From assembly GCA_902781315.1 (NCBI GenBank), contig CACZIT010000014.1, positions 1 through 63,919 on the forward strand: DNA of 63,919 nucleotides. Reading direction: 5' to 3'. Origin of the DNA: an uncultured Prevotellaceae bacterium. GTDB taxonomy: Bacteria > Bacteroidota > Bacteroidia > Bacteroidales > Bacteroidaceae. Position 1 is the first letter of the stretch. Each line of letters opens with the position of its first letter. Below, piece by piece: positions 33,591-42,447 of the stretch. The notes below the pieces were generated by a model. The model saw nothing but the letters and a program-made list of their open reading frames with translations. It made no database searches and had not been told where the DNA came from. Position numbers and translations under genes: made by a program.

Positions 33591-34739
33591 ATGAGAAAAA
33601 GTATCGCAATAGTAATTGTTTTGGCCATGAGTTGCCTGATGCTGAACTCGTGTTTCAAGGACGAAGCACCCAACACGGAGTGCGACATCCTGGACGCATG
33701 GGTGGGCGACGAATGGGCCAGCCACTTCAACCAGCCAACCGACATGCGCATCTCGGACGTGCCGTCGGGCGAGAGCACTATCGTGTTCACCGTGCGCTGG
33801 AACGATTCAATCCCCGAGATGCCTGTGTTTTTCAATCTCACGCCTGGTGCAACTATCGAACCTGCCAGCGGTTCTGTACATGATTTCACTAAGGGCCCCG
33901 TCACTTATACTGTCACTTCTGAGGATGGAAAATGGCAGCGCACATACAAGGTTGCCTTTAGAGGGACTATAATCCCAGAAAAGAATTATCATTTCGAGCA
34001 CGCTGAATTGAATGACAAAGGAAAATTCCAAGTATGGTATGAGATGCCTTCTGAAGGAGTTCGAAATGACATCTGGGCGACGGGCAACGAAGGCTATAAC
34101 ATTGCCAGACCAAATGCAAAAGTTGAGGACTATCCCAGCGTAGCCGACGCCAACGGTTATAAGGGCAATTGCGTGAAACTCACCACTTGTGCCACTGGCT
34201 CGTGGGGCCGCACGTTCAAGAAGCCCATTGCCGCCGGCAACTTGTTCTTGGGTAAGTTCAACAGCAGGTATGCTTTGACCAACACGCTGATGTGTACAGA
34301 GATGGGCATTCCCTTTATCAAAATTCCGTTAAAACTGACTGGTTACTATAAATATAAGCCGGGAGAAATTTTCACCGATAAGGACAACAAAGAAGTGCCA
34401 GGACGTGTGGACGAGCCGAATATATACTCAGTACTTTACCTTAACCACGATGCAAACGGTGAAAGCGTCGTGCTACATGGCGACGATGTACTGAGTAGCC
34501 CACTCATAGTCCGAAAGGCTATCGTGACTCAGTTACCTGCCACTGATGTATGGACTCCCTTTGAGATGATATTCGAAGGCACTACCCCCATTGATGAAGA
34601 ACTGCTAAAAATGGGTGGCTACAGCCTTGCGCTGGTGTTCTCGTCGAGCAAGACGGGCGACACATTCGAAGGTGCCGTGGGTAGCACGCTCTATATTGAT
34701 GAAATAGAATTCACATATCAAGAGGAGGGACAACCATGA
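33591..34739 (+). CDS. PCMD-domain lipoprotein
   Basis: 382 residues. Lipobox LNSC (cysteine about 21) followed by FKDEAPNTECD. An Ig-like domain (about 25-125, GSVHDFTKGPVTYTVTSEDGK) precedes a jelly-roll PCMD (putative carbohydrate metabolism) domain at about 130-378 ending LYIDEIEFTYQ. PCMD function is not established; the fold suggests glycan binding at the cell surface. First gene of a four-gene set, overlapping the next gene by 4 bp. Its middle (about 33900-34600) is AT-richer by eye than neighbouring genes, hinting at transfer of this domain. Confidence 0.72.
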   Translation: MRKSIAIVIVLAMSCLMLNSCFKDEAPNTECDILDAWVGDEWASHFNQPTDMRISDVPSGESTIVFTVRWNDSIPEMPVFFNLTPGATIEPASGSVHDFTKGPVTYTVTSEDGKWQRTYKVAFRGTIIPEKNYHFEHAELNDKGKFQVWYEMPSEGVRNDIWATGNEGYNIARPNAKVEDYPSVADANGYKGNCVKLTTCATGSWGRTFKKPIAAGNLFLGKFNSRYALTNTLMCTEMGIPFIKIPLKLTGYYKYKPGEIFTDKDNKEVPGRVDEPNIYSVLYLNHDANGESVVLHGDDVLSSPLIVRKAIVTQLPATDVWTPFEMIFEGTTPIDEELLKMGGYSLALVFSSSKTGDTFEGAVGSTLYIDEIEFTYQEEGQP

Positions 34740-35494
34740 TGAAAAATATTAGACTGACCGCGCTCATTTGCACGCTATTGCTCTCCGTTTCTGCTTCGGC
34801 TGAAGGGCTTTTCGATGATGTGGAACTGAAGGCCCGCGTGGGCTACAGCATCGGCGGCACGGCACCACTGAGCATGCCGGCTACCATACGCAGCATTGAG
34901 GCTTTCCACCTGACGCCCAACTTTCTGGCTGGTGTAGACGGATCGTCGACCCCGGGCAGCAACTGGGGATGGCAAGTGGGACTCTTCATTGAGAACAAAG
35001 GAATGGACGGCGAAGTAAAGACAAAGGCCTACCGCATGAAGGTGCGCATGGACGAGAGCGAAATGGAAGGCTATTATACCGGCCGCGTGCGCCAGAAGGT
35101 GACGGAATGGATGTTCACCCTCCCCGTGCAGGCTACCTACCTGCTCAGCGAGCAAGTGAAACTGAAGGCCGGCCCCTATGTATCCTTTCTGTTCAACAAG
35201 GATTTTAGCGGATATGCCTCTGACGGCTACCTGCGCAAGGACGACCCCACAGGTCCGAAAGTGGTGATGGGCAGCAAGGAGGGCGAATGGGCCACCTACG
35301 ATTTCTCTGACGACATGCGCCCGCTGCAGGCTGGCATTGCTGCCGGACTGGAATGGCAGATGCAGCAGCAGCTGGGACTCTCTTTCGACCTCTCGTGGGG
35401 ACTGACAGGTATCCACAAGAGCGACTTCAAGACCGTCGAGCAGACGCTCTACCCCATCTACGGAACAATTGCACTGACATACAGACTAAAATAA
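34736..35494 (+). CDS. Outer-membrane beta-barrel protein
   Basis: 252 residues with a signal peptide (cut near SASAEG) and alternating amphipathic strands (ARVGYSIGG, WGWQVGLFIENKG, LPVQATYLL, LKAGPYVSFLF, GIAAGLEWQM, GTIALTYRLK). It resembles the PorT / outer-membrane beta-barrel families of Bacteroidetes. The ATG overlaps the TGA of the PCMD lipoprotein gene (ATGA), so the two are probably made together and may form a complex. ATG 34739 is an alternative start. The GAGGGA before it is an unusually good ribosome-binding site for this phylum. Confidence 0.78.
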   Translation: MMKNIRLTALICTLLLSVSASAEGLFDDVELKARVGYSIGGTAPLSMPATIRSIEAFHLTPNFLAGVDGSSTPGSNWGWQVGLFIENKGMDGEVKTKAYRMKVRMDESEMEGYYTGRVRQKVTEWMFTLPVQATYLLSEQVKLKAGPYVSFLFNKDFSGYASDGYLRKDDPTGPKVVMGSKEGEWATYDFSDDMRPLQAGIAAGLEWQMQQQLGLSFDLSWGLTGIHKSDFKTVEQTLYPIYGTIALTYRLK

Positions 35495-35518
35495 GGTAAC
35501 GACACAATAAAACAAATT

Positions 35519-36949
35519 ATGAAAAAGATTTTCACTATTATCAGTTTGGCTCTATGTTCACTGGCTGCGATGGCCAATGACTACACCGACAAGCTCACCG
35601 TGACCGTAAACGGTGAATCGATGGAACAACAAGCAACCATCAGCATCACACAACAAAGCGACGGCAAGTACACGCTCTCGCTGAACAACTTCTGCCTGGA
35701 GTCGGAAGACAACGGCGAGGTGACACGCATTGGCGTGGGTAACATCGTGCTGGCCGACCGTGAAGGTACCACTGAGGACGGTATTACCACCATCACCTAT
35801 AACGACAACTTGCTCATCACCGACGGCGACGACCCCAGCATAGGATTCTGGATGGGCAGCATGCTTGGTCCAGTGCCCATCGAGATGGTGGCCCGCTTCA
35901 ACGACAAGCAACTCTATTGCGAGATACACATCAACCTGGAAATTTTGCAGCAGGTGGTAGACGTGGTGTTTGGCACTGAGCCCGAGCCTGAAAAGGAAAC
36001 GGAATACATGCTGACACCCTCCATCGAACTGCGCAAGGATGTGCCCAATACTGTGACCATCTTCCCCGGCAGTACCACCAGCGAAGCACAGACTGCAACA
36101 ACCTATTATACGCTCGATGGCTCTGATCCTGCGGAAGACAACGGTACAGCCATCAGCGAGGAGACCGACGTGACGCTCACGCAGAGCTGTGTAATAAAGG
36201 CTGTGGCCATCAGCACATCGGGCATGACGAGTGCCACGGCAGTCTATCGCTTCACCTACGTTGCCGAAGAAGAGGTCTCGGCTCCGACGATTGCACTGAA
36301 GGAAGGTGTTGAAAACGTGGTGACTATTACCGTGGGCAGCACAACTTTCGACAGCGAGACGGCCACCACCTACTACACCACCGACGGTTCGGAACCTTCT
36401 GCCACGAACGGCACCGCCATCACAGCCGACACCGACGTAGAACTCTCTGAGGACTGCACCGTGAAGGCCCTGACCATCAGCACCAGCGGCAAGCAGAGCG
36501 AGGTCGTCACGTTCGACTTCACCTACATCGCTCCCGAGGAAGTCAGCGCTCCCTCCATCACGAAGAAGGAAGGCGCGAAGAACACCGTGACCATCAAGGC
36601 CGGCAAGACCACGCGCGACGCTGAAACCGCCACGACCTACTACACCACCGACGGCTCGGAGCCCACCGCCACGAACGGAACCGCCATCACCACCGACACC
36701 GATGTAGAACTCACTCAGGACTGCACCGTGAAGGCCATCACCATCAGCACCAGCGGCATGCAGAGCGAGGTGGTAACGTATGACTTTACCTTCGAGCAGG
36801 AGAGCGGTATCGATCAAATGGAAAATGAAGAACTGAAAAAGGATTATTCCCCCATCTACGACTTGCAGGGAAGAAAAATCGTCAACCGTCAATCGGTAAA
36901 TCGTAATTCCCTCTATATCGTCAATGGAAAGAAGGTCGCCATTCGCTAA
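35519..36949 (+). CDS. Secreted protein with calycin-like domain and three chitobiase-C-like repeats
   Basis: 476 residues. Signal peptide 1-19 (AMA-ND). Residues about 20-155 resemble the calycin-like beta-barrel domain of Bacteroidales secreted proteins. Three repeats of about 88 residues follow (about 165-250, 255-340, 343-430), each with ATTYYTxDGSxP and CxxKAxxISTSGxxS, the pattern of chitobiase/hexosaminidase C-terminal domains. Repeats 2 and 3 are very similar at DNA level. The end (IYDLQGRKIVNRQ, LYIVNGKKVAIR) is the same short tail type as on the GH32 at 14951. Its place in the operon suggests a surface-exposed adhesin or glycan-binding protein; no catalytic motif is seen. Confidence 0.72.
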   Translation: MKKIFTIISLALCSLAAMANDYTDKLTVTVNGESMEQQATISITQQSDGKYTLSLNNFCLESEDNGEVTRIGVGNIVLADREGTTEDGITTITYNDNLLITDGDDPSIGFWMGSMLGPVPIEMVARFNDKQLYCEIHINLEILQQVVDVVFGTEPEPEKETEYMLTPSIELRKDVPNTVTIFPGSTTSEAQTATTYYTLDGSDPAEDNGTAISEETDVTLTQSCVIKAVAISTSGMTSATAVYRFTYVAEEEVSAPTIALKEGVENVVTITVGSTTFDSETATTYYTTDGSEPSATNGTAITADTDVELSEDCTVKALTISTSGKQSEVVTFDFTYIAPEEVSAPSITKKEGAKNTVTIKAGKTTRDAETATTYYTTDGSEPTATNGTAITTDTDVELTQDCTVKAITISTSGMQSEVVTYDFTFEQESGIDQMENEELKKDYSPIYDLQGRKIVNRQSVNRNSLYIVNGKKVAIR

Positions 36950-36979
36950 GCATTTTTAAGGAAATAGGTTTTATTCAGG

Positions 36980-38389
36980 ATGAAAAAGAATATAAAAACA
37001 ACCCTCATCGCACTCTTCGCCCTGCTCCCCTTAGGGATGCAGGCGCAGAGTGTAGTGACGAAAAACCAGTATGAGGGCACACAGATACTAAACTCGGACT
37101 TTGAGGATTTCCATAAAGTAAACAATAAAATTGAGCCCGATTATTGGCATTCATTCGCAACAGCCCAAGGATTATTTGCAAGCTTAACAAATCAGGATTT
37201 AGAGCAAGTTGATGATACTCGGACGGGTTCCCAAGGAAAGTCAAGTGTTGCCATTAGGTCTACCAGTGTATTGGGGTTTGTTGCCAATGCGACCCTCACT
37301 ACTGGACGGATGAATGCGGGTGCAATGCAAGCAGAAGACCTCCAAAATCATGCTTTTACAGAGGTTTCTGAATCAACTGATGCTGCAGGATTTCCCTTTT
37401 ACGCAAAGCTTACAGAGCGTCCCACTGCAATTTCCGTTTGGCTGAAATTCACTCCCCAAAAGGGAACTCCTCAGGCTAGCCTTTCTGCAGTGATAACGAA
37501 TGGAAGCCGTTATCAAGAACCTAAAGATAATGATTATACTGACGTCATTGTTGGTGAAGCAAAAAATACTGCTATAGACGCTTCTAATGATTGGCAACAT
37601 CTCGTGATTCCTTTTAGTTATGATGAATTTAATGGAGGTGATCCACAGGCCATCATGGTGACCTTGTCTACAAATGCTACACCAGGAGCAGGCTCAAAAG
37701 GCGATGAACTTCTCATCGACGACCTCGAACTGATTTACACTCACAAAATCGAGATTCCGGCATCGGGCTATGCCACGTTCACCAACACCGTGATGAAGAA
37801 TCACAAAGTGGTGATGCCCGAGGGACTGAAAGGCTATGCGCTGGCAGTCAATGCCGACGGTGAACCTTACATCACCGACACCTTAGAGGCCGGCGACGTG
37901 CTGCCCTACAACGCCACGCTGCTGCTCGAGGGTAAGGCTGACAACTACACCTTCAGCACCACGCTTTATGACGACCCCAAGGCCGTGCCCGTCGCTGGGG
38001 ACGAAGGACTTGTACCCGCCTCTGAACTCAACAACCCACTCGACGGTTACAAGTATTTCTACCTGACTGGCGAAGGCACTACGCTGGCATTCCGCAAAGC
38101 CGATACAGGTCTGAAGATACAGGACGACAAGGCTCTGTTGCGCGTCAAGGCCGACAAGGCGGCTGAGAGTTACCAGCATATCCTCTTCACGCCCGAGCCG
38201 AAAGGCGACATCAACGACGACGGGCAGCAGTCCATTGCTGACATCACCGCTCTCGTCAACCGACTGCTGGGCAAGCAGGAACAAAGCAGCAAGCTCTTCA
38301 TTCCCTCGGCCGACGTCAACGACGACAGCAGCACAACCATTGCCGACGTCACTGCACTCGTGAACATCCTGTTGGGAAAGGGCAATTAA
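36980..38389 (+). CDS. Secreted PCMD-like protein with C-terminal dockerin-like repeats
   Basis: 469 residues. Signal peptide 1-22 (MQA-QS); a PCMD-like jelly roll (about 35-255); a Prevotella-type domain (about 256-395, IPASGYATFTN, YFYLTGEGTTLAFRKA); and two dockerin-like calcium-binding segments: DINDDGQQSIADITALVNRLLG and, at the very end, DVNDDSSTTIADVTALVNILLG. Dockerins dock to cohesins in clostridial cellulosomes; in Bacteroidetes their partner is generally unknown. The PCMD part (about 37060-37720) is clearly AT-richer by eye than both flanks. Last gene of the four-gene surface set. Confidence 0.75.
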   Translation: MKKNIKTTLIALFALLPLGMQAQSVVTKNQYEGTQILNSDFEDFHKVNNKIEPDYWHSFATAQGLFASLTNQDLEQVDDTRTGSQGKSSVAIRSTSVLGFVANATLTTGRMNAGAMQAEDLQNHAFTEVSESTDAAGFPFYAKLTERPTAISVWLKFTPQKGTPQASLSAVITNGSRYQEPKDNDYTDVIVGEAKNTAIDASNDWQHLVIPFSYDEFNGGDPQAIMVTLSTNATPGAGSKGDELLIDDLELIYTHKIEIPASGYATFTNTVMKNHKVVMPEGLKGYALAVNADGEPYITDTLEAGDVLPYNATLLLEGKADNYTFSTTLYDDPKAVPVAGDEGLVPASELNNPLDGYKYFYLTGEGTTLAFRKADTGLKIQDDKALLRVKADKAAESYQHILFTPEPKGDINDDGQQSIADITALVNRLLGKQEQSSKLFIPSADVNDDSSTTIADVTALVNILLGKGN

Positions 38390-38424
38390 CCATACAAGAA
38401 TTTTAAAAACTAAAAAAATATATT

Positions 38425-39966
38425 ATGGCACAAGAAGACGTTTTCAAAAAAATCGTAAGCCATTGCAAGGAATATGGCTTCGTGTTTCCATCAAGTGAGA
38501 TCTACGACGGACTCGGCGCCGTCTATGACTACGGTCAGAATGGTGTTGAACTGAAAAACAATATCAAGCAATATTGGTGGCAGGCTATGGTGTTGCTCCA
38601 CGAGAACATCGTGGGCATCGACTCCGCCATCTTCATGCATCCCACCATCTGGAAGGCCTCGGGTCACGTGGACGCCTTCAACGATCCCCTCATCGACAAC
38701 CGCGACTCAAAGAAGCGCTATCGCGCCGACGTGCTCATCGAGGACCAGATTGCCAAGTACGACGAGAAGATTGAGAAGGAAGTTGCCAAGGCCCGCAAGC
38801 GCTTCAAAGAGGCATTCAACGAGGAGCAGTACCTCGCCACCTCGCCCCGCGTGCTTGAAATCAAGCAGAAGCGCGACGCCCTTCACGAGCGCTACACGCA
38901 GGCCATGCAGGGTCCCGACCTCGAAGAGCTGAAGCAGATTATCCTCGATGAGGAAATCGTCGACCCCATCAGCGGCACGAAGAACTGGACCGACGTGCGC
39001 CAGTTCAACCTGATGTTCTCCACCGAGATGGGTTCCACGGCAGATGGCGCCATGAAGATCTACCTGCGTCCCGAAACCGCTCAGGGCATCTTCGTCAACT
39101 ATCTGAACGTGCAGAAGACCGGCCGCATGAAGCTGCCCTTCGGTATTGCCCAAATTGGCAAGGCCTTCCGCAACGAGATTGTGGCCCGCCAGTTCATCTT
39201 CCGCATGCGCGAGTTCGAGCAGATGGAGATGCAGTTCTTCGTGAAGCCCGGCACCGAGCTGGAGTGGTTCAACCAGTGGAAGCAAAACCGCATGGCATGG
39301 CACCAGGCCCTGGGCTTCGGCGCCGAGAACTACCGCTTCCACGACCACGAGAAGCTGGCCCACTATGCCAATGCAGCCACCGACATCGAGTTCCACATGC
39401 CGTTCGGCTTCAAGGAAGTGGAAGGCATCCACTCGCGCACCAACTTCGACCTCTCGCAGCACGAGAAGTACTCCGGCAAGAACATTAAGTACTTCGACCC
39501 CGAGACCGGCGAGAGCTTCGTGCCCTACGTCATCGAAACCTCCATCGGTGTCGACCGCATGTTCCTCAGCATCATGTGCCACTCCTATCAGGAGGAGCAG
39601 CTCGAAGGTGGCGACACCCGCGTAGTGTTGCGCCTGCCCGAGGCCCTGGCTCCCGTGAAGTGCGCTGTATTCCCGCTGGTGAAGAAAGACGGACTGCCCG
39701 AGAAAGCTCGCGAAATCGTAAACGACCTGAAGTTCCACTTCAACACCCACTACGAGGAGAAGGACTCCATCGGCAAGCGCTACCGTCGCCACGACGCCAT
39801 CGGCACACCCTTCTGCGTCACCGTCGACCACGACACTCTGCAAGACAACTGCGTCACCCTGCGTTTCCGCGACACGATGGAGCAACGCCGCGTGCCCATC
39901 GCCGAACTGCGCAGCATCATCGAGGATCGCGTCAGCATCACCTCTTTGCTCAAGAAACTGGTTTAA
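38425..39966 (+). CDS. glyQS: Glycyl-tRNA synthetase (dimeric class II type)
   Basis: Charges tRNA-Gly in the cytoplasm. 513 residues of the single-chain alpha-2 type. N-terminal VFPSSEIYDGLGAVYDYGQNG, motif 2 region FRNEIVARQFIFRMREFEQME, motif 3 IETSIGVDRMFL, and the anticodon-binding domain at about 405-513 (LKFHFNTHYEEKDSIGKRYRRHDAIGTPFC). The start ATG is preceded by an AT-rich leader. It is followed after 16 bp by an FKBP isomerase gene. Confidence 0.97.
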   Translation: MAQEDVFKKIVSHCKEYGFVFPSSEIYDGLGAVYDYGQNGVELKNNIKQYWWQAMVLLHENIVGIDSAIFMHPTIWKASGHVDAFNDPLIDNRDSKKRYRADVLIEDQIAKYDEKIEKEVAKARKRFKEAFNEEQYLATSPRVLEIKQKRDALHERYTQAMQGPDLEELKQIILDEEIVDPISGTKNWTDVRQFNLMFSTEMGSTADGAMKIYLRPETAQGIFVNYLNVQKTGRMKLPFGIAQIGKAFRNEIVARQFIFRMREFEQMEMQFFVKPGTELEWFNQWKQNRMAWHQALGFGAENYRFHDHEKLAHYANAATDIEFHMPFGFKEVEGIHSRTNFDLSQHEKYSGKNIKYFDPETGESFVPYVIETSIGVDRMFLSIMCHSYQEEQLEGGDTRVVLRLPEALAPVKCAVFPLVKKDGLPEKAREIVNDLKFHFNTHYEEKDSIGKRYRRHDAIGTPFCVTVDHDTLQDNCVTLRFRDTMEQRRVPIAELRSIIEDRVSITSLLKKLV

Positions 39967-39982
39967 AAAATCATTCCCGTCT

Positions 39983-40660
39983 ATGAACAAAAACATCACC
40001 AAGGCACTGGCAGGAGCATTCTGGCTCCTGCTGCCTTTGTTCTCGCTCGTCATGGTCAGTTGCTCGGAAGAGGACGACAGCGTCGAAGAATTTCCCAACT
40101 GGCAGGAGAACAATGAGAAGTTCTTCAACAACCTCTACGCCGAGGCCACCCAGCGCATCGCTGCCGGCGACCACTCGTGGAAGTTGCTGCCCAAGTGGTC
40201 GTTGCAGGACTCGCTGCATCTCAGCGCCTCCGATTACGTCATCGCCCATGTCAAGCAGGAAGGCACCGGCACCCTGTCGCCCATCTATAGCGACACTGTC
40301 TATGTGCACTACCAGGGGCATCTGTTACCGTCAACCACCTACGCCTCCGGCTTCATCTTCGAGCAGACATGGCCCAAGGACTACGACATGCAGACCATGA
40401 TGCCCACTAAGATGGGCGTCAGCCAAACGCTCGTACCCGTCACCTCGAACAGCACCACCACCTACCAGTATGCCGCCAACATCGATGGCTTCACGACCGT
40501 CCTCATGCACATGCACCAAGGCGACCGCTGGGAGGTCTACATCCCCTACCAGCTGGGCTACGGCACAGAGGACCACACCGGCAACTCTGGCACCATCCCT
40601 GCCTACAGCACTCTGGTGTTCGACCTGACCCTGGCTTCCTTCAAGCATGCCGGCGAATGA
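39983..40660 (+). CDS. FKBP-type peptidyl-prolyl isomerase lipoprotein
   Basis: 225 residues. Lipobox MVSC (cysteine about 27) followed by SEEDDS. The FKBP domain (about 95-222) shows SDTVYVHYQGHLL, GFTTVLMHMHQGDRWEVYIPYQLGYG and IPAYSTLVFDLTLASF, matching the FKBP fold, so it likely helps protein folding in the periplasm or outer membrane. It lies 16 bp downstream of glycyl-tRNA synthetase and is probably co-transcribed. Confidence 0.88.
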   Translation: MNKNITKALAGAFWLLLPLFSLVMVSCSEEDDSVEEFPNWQENNEKFFNNLYAEATQRIAAGDHSWKLLPKWSLQDSLHLSASDYVIAHVKQEGTGTLSPIYSDTVYVHYQGHLLPSTTYASGFIFEQTWPKDYDMQTMMPTKMGVSQTLVPVTSNSTTTYQYAANIDGFTTVLMHMHQGDRWEVYIPYQLGYGTEDHTGNSGTIPAYSTLVFDLTLASFKHAGE

Positions 40661-40749
40661 AAAAACGAGCGGAAAATGTCGTTGGCGGACACTTTTGCTT
40701 GACATAAATCAAGTAAATGCGTCATCTCTGCTTTTTCTCTCTAAAAAAC

Positions 40750-40781
40750 TTGCAAATACTTACAATTCGTAATATCTTTGC
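40750..40781 (+). promoter_or_regulatory. Promoter of a small RNA
   Basis: TTG (40750-40752), 20 bp, then TATCTTTGC (40773-40781). No coding frame starts nearby; an intrinsic terminator follows about 130 nt downstream. Confidence 0.7.
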
Positions 40782-40784
40782 AAA

Positions 40785-40919
40785 AGAAAAGAAGAAACTA
40801 ACACAATTCTAGACAAAATTATAGGTATTAGTAAGGTTAAAGAGAGAGAATTTATAGAGATTGACACATTCAGGATTATGAACAGTCCTACCCTGCCGAC
40901 AGGGTGGGATTGTTTTTTT
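40785..40919 (+). ncRNA. Small RNA candidate with own promoter and terminator
   Basis: About 135 nt between the FKBP and MATE genes. The 5' part is A-rich and little structured. The 3' end is a strong 13-bp hairpin, CAGTCCTACCCTG / CAGGGTGGGATTG with two G-U pairs and loop CCGA, followed by TTTTTTT. A 35-codon frame (40878-40985, starting MNSPTLPTGWDCFF) spans the hairpin and ends near the MATE promoter; it has no visible ribosome-binding site, so I treat the transcript as non-coding. It could be a trans-acting sRNA or an attenuated leader. Confidence 0.6.
40883..40919 (+). terminator. Intrinsic terminator of the small RNA
   Basis: Stem 40883-40895 / 40900-40912 with a CCGA tetraloop and a T-run at 40913-40919. 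Confidence 0.8.
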
Positions 40920-40994
40920 GTTGAAAACGCAGCGCATTTCTTACTTTTTTTGAAAAAACTTTGTCGATTAAACCAGCAACTATAAACTTTTTTG

Positions 40995-41003
40995 TACCTT
41001 TGC
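40995..41003 (+). promoter_or_regulatory. -7 box of the MATE gene, 4 nt before the ATG
   Basis: TACCTTTGC ends 4 nt before ATG 41008, so the transcript would start about at the start codon. No well-placed -33 TTTG is seen. Confidence 0.5.
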
Positions 41004-41007
41004 ACTC

Positions 41008-42390
41008 ATGGCCAAGAGCAGCGACCAATTACTTTCATATATCCGCGAAGGACGTACGATGACGCAGGGCGAAAAACTCCGTCTCATCGTGAGCCTCTCC
41101 ATACCCAGCATCTTAGCCCAGATATCGGCCACGGTGATGTTCTTCATCGATTACGCCATGATAGGCCATCTGGGCACTCGGCAGACGGCAGCCATCGGCC
41201 TTGTCGAGACCACCACGTGGCTGTTGGGCGGATTGGCCTCGGCTGCCAATATGGGCTTCTCGGTGCAAGTGGCCCACTTCATCGGTGCCAACGACTTCGA
41301 GGGTGCCCGTCGCGTGCTGCGCCAGTCGTTGGTGTGCTGTTTTCTATGGAGTTTCATGCTTTCGCTGGTCAGCGTACTCGTCCACCAGCAACTACCCTTC
41401 TGGCTCGGCGGCACACAGGAGATAGCCCACGATGCCTCCATCTATTTTCTCATCATCGGCATCTGCGGTATTTTCTTCCAAATGGAAGGTCTCGCAGGCT
41501 CCATGCTGAAGTGTTCGGGCAACATGAAAATCCCCTCCATGCTGAACATTCTGATGTGCCTCATGGATGTGGTTTTCAACTACCTATTTATATATAAGAT
41601 CGACATGGGCGTAAAAGGAGCCGCTCTCGGCACGGGTACGGCCGAGTTTGTCACCATGGTGCTCATGCTCTACTTCCTGCTCATGCGGTCGCCCATGCTG
41701 CGGCTCTTTGCCAAGGAGCACCGGCCCTCGCTGCGCGCCTTCCGCCCCACGGGCGACATCGTGTCGACGGCTTTCAAGATTGGTGCTCCCATGGGATTAC
41801 AACACCTGCTCATGGGCTCGGCCCAGGTTGTCAGCACCATCATCGTAGCCCCGCTGGGAGCCATTGCCATCGCTGCCAACTCGCTGGCCATCACCGTAGA
41901 AAGCCTTTGCTACATGCCCGGCTACGGCATTGCCGAGGCCGCCACCACACTCGTCGGTCAGGCCATCGGTGCCGGCCAGCGCCTGCTGACGCGCTCATTT
42001 GCCTATATGTCGGTGGGGCTAGGCATGGCCGTAATGACCGTCATGGGCGTGCTCATGTTTGTCTTCGCCCCCGAACTGATGGGCATCATGACGCCTGTCG
42101 ACGAAATCATCAGCCAGGGTGCCGCCGTCCTGCGCATCGAAGCCTTCGCCGAACCCATGTTTGCCGCCACCATCGTTGCCAATGGCGTATTCATCGGTGC
42201 TGCCGACACCTTGATTCCGGCCATCATGAGCCTCTGTAGCATGTGGGGCGTCCGACTGACGTTGGCTGCCTGGCTCGCCCCCATCTATGGTCTGCGCGGC
42301 GTCTGGACGGCTATGGCCATCGACCTCACCTTCCGCGGCATCCTCTTCCTCACGCGCCTCTTCCGTGGCCGCTGGGGAAAGCGTGCGTAG
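41008..42390 (+). CDS. MATE-family multidrug/metabolite efflux transporter
   Basis: Inner-membrane antiporter, 460 residues with about 12 hydrophobic helices in two halves. N-terminal SIPSILAQISATVMFFIDYAMIGHLG and the second-half AANSLAITVESLCYMPGYGIAEAATTLVGQAIGAG are typical MATE signatures. Such pumps expel cationic drugs or metabolites using Na+ or H+; the substrate is unknown. The next in-frame ATG is at codon 18, and the -7 box directly upstream makes the mRNA almost leaderless if 41008 is the start. A 22-bp repeat array follows. Confidence 0.92.
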   Translation: MAKSSDQLLSYIREGRTMTQGEKLRLIVSLSIPSILAQISATVMFFIDYAMIGHLGTRQTAAIGLVETTTWLLGGLASAANMGFSVQVAHFIGANDFEGARRVLRQSLVCCFLWSFMLSLVSVLVHQQLPFWLGGTQEIAHDASIYFLIIGICGIFFQMEGLAGSMLKCSGNMKIPSMLNILMCLMDVVFNYLFIYKIDMGVKGAALGTGTAEFVTMVLMLYFLLMRSPMLRLFAKEHRPSLRAFRPTGDIVSTAFKIGAPMGLQHLLMGSAQVVSTIIVAPLGAIAIAANSLAITVESLCYMPGYGIAEAATTLVGQAIGAGQRLLTRSFAYMSVGLGMAVMTVMGVLMFVFAPELMGIMTPVDEIISQGAAVLRIEAFAEPMFAATIVANGVFIGAADTLIPAIMSLCSMWGVRLTLAAWLAPIYGLRGVWTAMAIDLTFRGILFLTRLFRGRWGKRA

Positions 42391-42447
42391 CGGATAAGCA
42401 ACGCGACACGTCGCGTCCCTACATGGCATGCTGTAGTTTTGGGAAAA

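Noticed and set aside
40760-41005. 81-codon minus-strand frame between FKBP and MATE
   Set aside because: Antisense to the small RNA and MATE promoter; composition is low-complexity and no promoter points that way.
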